Below, one piece after another: positions 5,750 to 5,827 of a stretch of 5,827 nt of DNA. Positions within the stretch are counted from its first letter, which is position 1; the number at the start of each line of letters is the position of its first letter. Both the position numbers and the translations under genes were made by a program. The stretch is taken from NCBI GenBank assembly GCA_017404585.1, contig JAFRCB010000299.1, positions 1-5,827 on the forward strand. The letters are read 5' to 3'. Source of the DNA: Lachnospiraceae bacterium. GTDB lineage: Bacteria; Bacillota; Clostridia; Lachnospirales; Lachnospiraceae. The notes under the pieces were generated by a model. It saw only the letters and a program-made list of their open reading frames with translations. It ran no database searches and had not been told where the DNA came from.

Positions 5750-5827
5750 GACCTGCGCGGGCCGGAAAATCAGAAAAACAGCCTGATATTTAAATTGCTT
5801 AGACTTTGCAAAGGTGAAAAATTGTGC

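Noticed and set aside
5810..5827. Possible start of a next gene (AAAGGTG followed 7 nt later by GTG at 5824)
   Set aside because: The spacing is plausible, but only one codon is visible before the window ends, so coding cannot be supported.

Overview
The window is an ordinary-looking housekeeping segment from a Firmicutes genome, most likely Clostridia and perhaps Lachnospiraceae-like. The pointers are a HemZ-type radical SAM protein, purine-rich Shine-Dalgarno sequences a few bases before each start, a HisRS with the RGMSYYTG variant motif, and the order MBL hydrolase - hemZ - hisS - aspS. From memory, that order resembles clostridial loci lying downstream of relA/dtd. Base composition is close to half G+C by eye. 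No mobile element, CRISPR array, rRNA or tRNA gene is visible. Every substantial gene is on the + strand.

Layout: (1) 3-203, the 3' end of a metallo-beta-lactamase-fold hydrolase whose start lies outside the window. (2) 222-1709, hemZ, 18 nt after it and probably cotranscribed. (3) 1710-1942, a non-coding gap with a cluster of GC-rich inverted repeats (1750-1785) and then a strong extended -10 promoter (1865-1893) overlapped by a 7+7 bp dyad (1871-1897) that looks like an operator. (4) 1943-2635, a stand-alone HD-GYP phosphohydrolase with all the expected metal ligands. (5) 2652-3857, hisS. (6) 3870-5705, aspS, closed by a clear intrinsic terminator at 5722-5749. (7) 5750-5827, a short tail with no assignable gene.

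The promoter and terminator suggest a three-gene transcription unit: HD-GYP - hisS - aspS. The HD-GYP gene is the unexpected member. It sits where hemZ and hisS would otherwise be adjacent, and its promoter is the only one seen for the two tRNA synthetases in this window, although read-through from hemZ is possible because no terminator follows hemZ. No T-box is visible in the leader. The most interesting idea, which is inference, is that histidyl- and aspartyl-tRNA synthetase expression is tied to a nucleotide-signalling phosphodiesterase under a dedicated repressor-type control site. Secondary points are AspRS anticodon-domain residues that do not match the discriminating E. coli type, and a Lys/Pro-rich insertion in HemZ. 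I see no clear sign of a wholly new defence or mobile system.
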